From Chitinophaga pinensis (GTDB lineage: Bacteria; Bacteroidota; Bacteroidia; UKL13-3): DNA of 33,059 nt. Shown here piece after piece: positions 32,498-33,059 of this stretch. The notes below the pieces were generated by a model. That model searched no databases. It was not told where the DNA came from and worked only from the letters and a program-made list of their open reading frames with translations. Position 1 is the first letter of the stretch. Every line of letters starts with the position of its first letter. Made by a program: the position numbers and the translations under genes. Location: positions 1 through 33,059 of the forward strand of contig CAMCEM010000017.1 of the NCBI GenBank assembly GCA_945873755.1, in the 5' to 3' direction.

Positions 32498-33059
32498 ATG
32501 AAATGTTTAAATATAATAGTAGTTTTAAAAAGAAGAATATTTTCAACAATTTTTATTCTCTCGTTTTTATTTTTTGTATCATGTTCTGAGAAAAATAAAA
32601 AATTTACTTGGAAAGAATTAAATAAAGAAACAGAAGATAGTTTGTTTTCGATAATGCAAAGTATGAAAAATAGTGATAATTTAATTTTTGAAAATTATTG
32701 GTATGACATGCCAAAAGAATTAGTTGAAATTACAAATATTATTAATGTAAAAAGGAATAAACTTTTATTTGATAATTCAAATGGAATTGATAGTAATTAT
32801 TTTTACATTTTTAACTATTCGAATAAAGATAAATTAAAAACTAAAATTAATTTTTTATATGAAAATAATATTTTAAAGGGAATTTATTTTATTGATAAAA
32901 ACAAGATATCAAAAAAACTTGTATTACCCGGAGAGATTGATAATTCAAATATTGAATATGACTATGAGAAAAATATTGAAGACCAATTTCTAAAACAAAT
33001 CTCTTTTTTTAATAATATTTTTGGAGATAAAAATACTGTTTCTCATATTAAATTGGAAT
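32498..33059 (+). CDS. Probable lipoprotein, cut by the window end
   Basis: An open frame of at least 187 codons from the ATG at 32498, still open at the last base. The N-terminus (MKCLNIIVVLKRRIFSTIFI, then LSFLFFVSCSEKNKK) is a lipoprotein signal with the lipobox Cys at residue 29; a second in-frame Met is not available closer to it. The mature part is Asn/Lys/Ile-rich with no domain I recognise. The base composition is more AT-rich than the neighbours. It lies 48 bp after the GlmU-like gene with no terminator between them. Confidence 0.78.
   Translation, partial: MKCLNIIVVLKRRIFSTIFILSFLFFVSCSEKNKKFTWKELNKETEDSLFSIMQSMKNSDNLIFENYWYDMPKELVEITNIINVKRNKLLFDNSNGIDSNYFYIFNYSNKDKLKTKINFLYENNILKGIYFIDKNKISKKLVLPGEIDNSNIEYDYEKNIEDQFLKQISFFNNIFGDKNTVSHIKLE

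Overview
The window is a low-GC chromosomal segment from a member of the Bacteroidota. The signs are a type IX secretion (T9SS) C-terminal sorting domain on a giant surface protein, several promoters of the TTG-N18/19-TAnnTTTG type used by this phylum, a BT_3928-type DoxX protein beside DUF1599 and folP, a Bacteroidota-style GlmU-like nucleotidyltransferase, and a 29-codon basic AURKAIP1/COX24-like micro-gene in an HU-TPR-rng neighbourhood. No tRNA, rRNA, CRISPR array, transposase or phage gene was seen, and the genus cannot be named from the sequence alone.

Layout. 1-427 is AT-rich sequence with no gene. 428-7357 encodes a 2309-residue secreted, probably surface-attached protein made of three homologous beta-helix-like modules, a fibronectin-like domain and a T9SS signal, closed by a strong terminator. 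7415-8116 is about 700 bp of layered non-coding repeats: a 77-bp tandem duplication, a 185-bp nested inverted-repeat element and a 14-bp minisatellite. 8117-10904 (minus) holds mutY, ssb and queA (DNA repair, ssDNA binding, queuosine synthesis). 11170-14254 (plus) holds an HU-like gene, a TPR membrane protein, the micro-gene, a terminator and rng (RNase E/G). 14604-17810 (minus) is a UvrD-type helicase fused to a Cas4/AddB-like Fe-S nuclease.

17868-19966 is the most unusual part. Three small genes in one orientation, two of them clearly related and the third of similar build, each have a signal peptide, a short beta-rich segment and a hydrophobic region. They sit between two arrays of the same 70-80 bp direct repeat. 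A fourth relative lies at 23219-23722, beyond a lipoprotein gene and hrpB, and is broken by one in-frame stop codon. I do not recognise this family.

23847-33059 is mostly housekeeping: pdhB, a TPR lipoprotein, cdaA (c-di-AMP synthesis), folP, a divergent DUF1599 gene and DoxX/MauE-like gene, aroK, a second HU gene, a PyrR-like phosphoribosyltransferase, rpmE2 (L31 type B), a GlmU-like enzyme, and a lipoprotein cut by the window edge. The aroK gene is peculiar: no ATG, GTG or TTG exists where its N-terminus should begin, and a heptanucleotide repeat array of about 130 bp ends just before the coding homology.

In function, most of the window supports nucleic-acid metabolism and basic physiology. 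The accessory content is the large T9SS protein, the repeat-flanked small membrane-protein family and several kinds of intergenic repeat.
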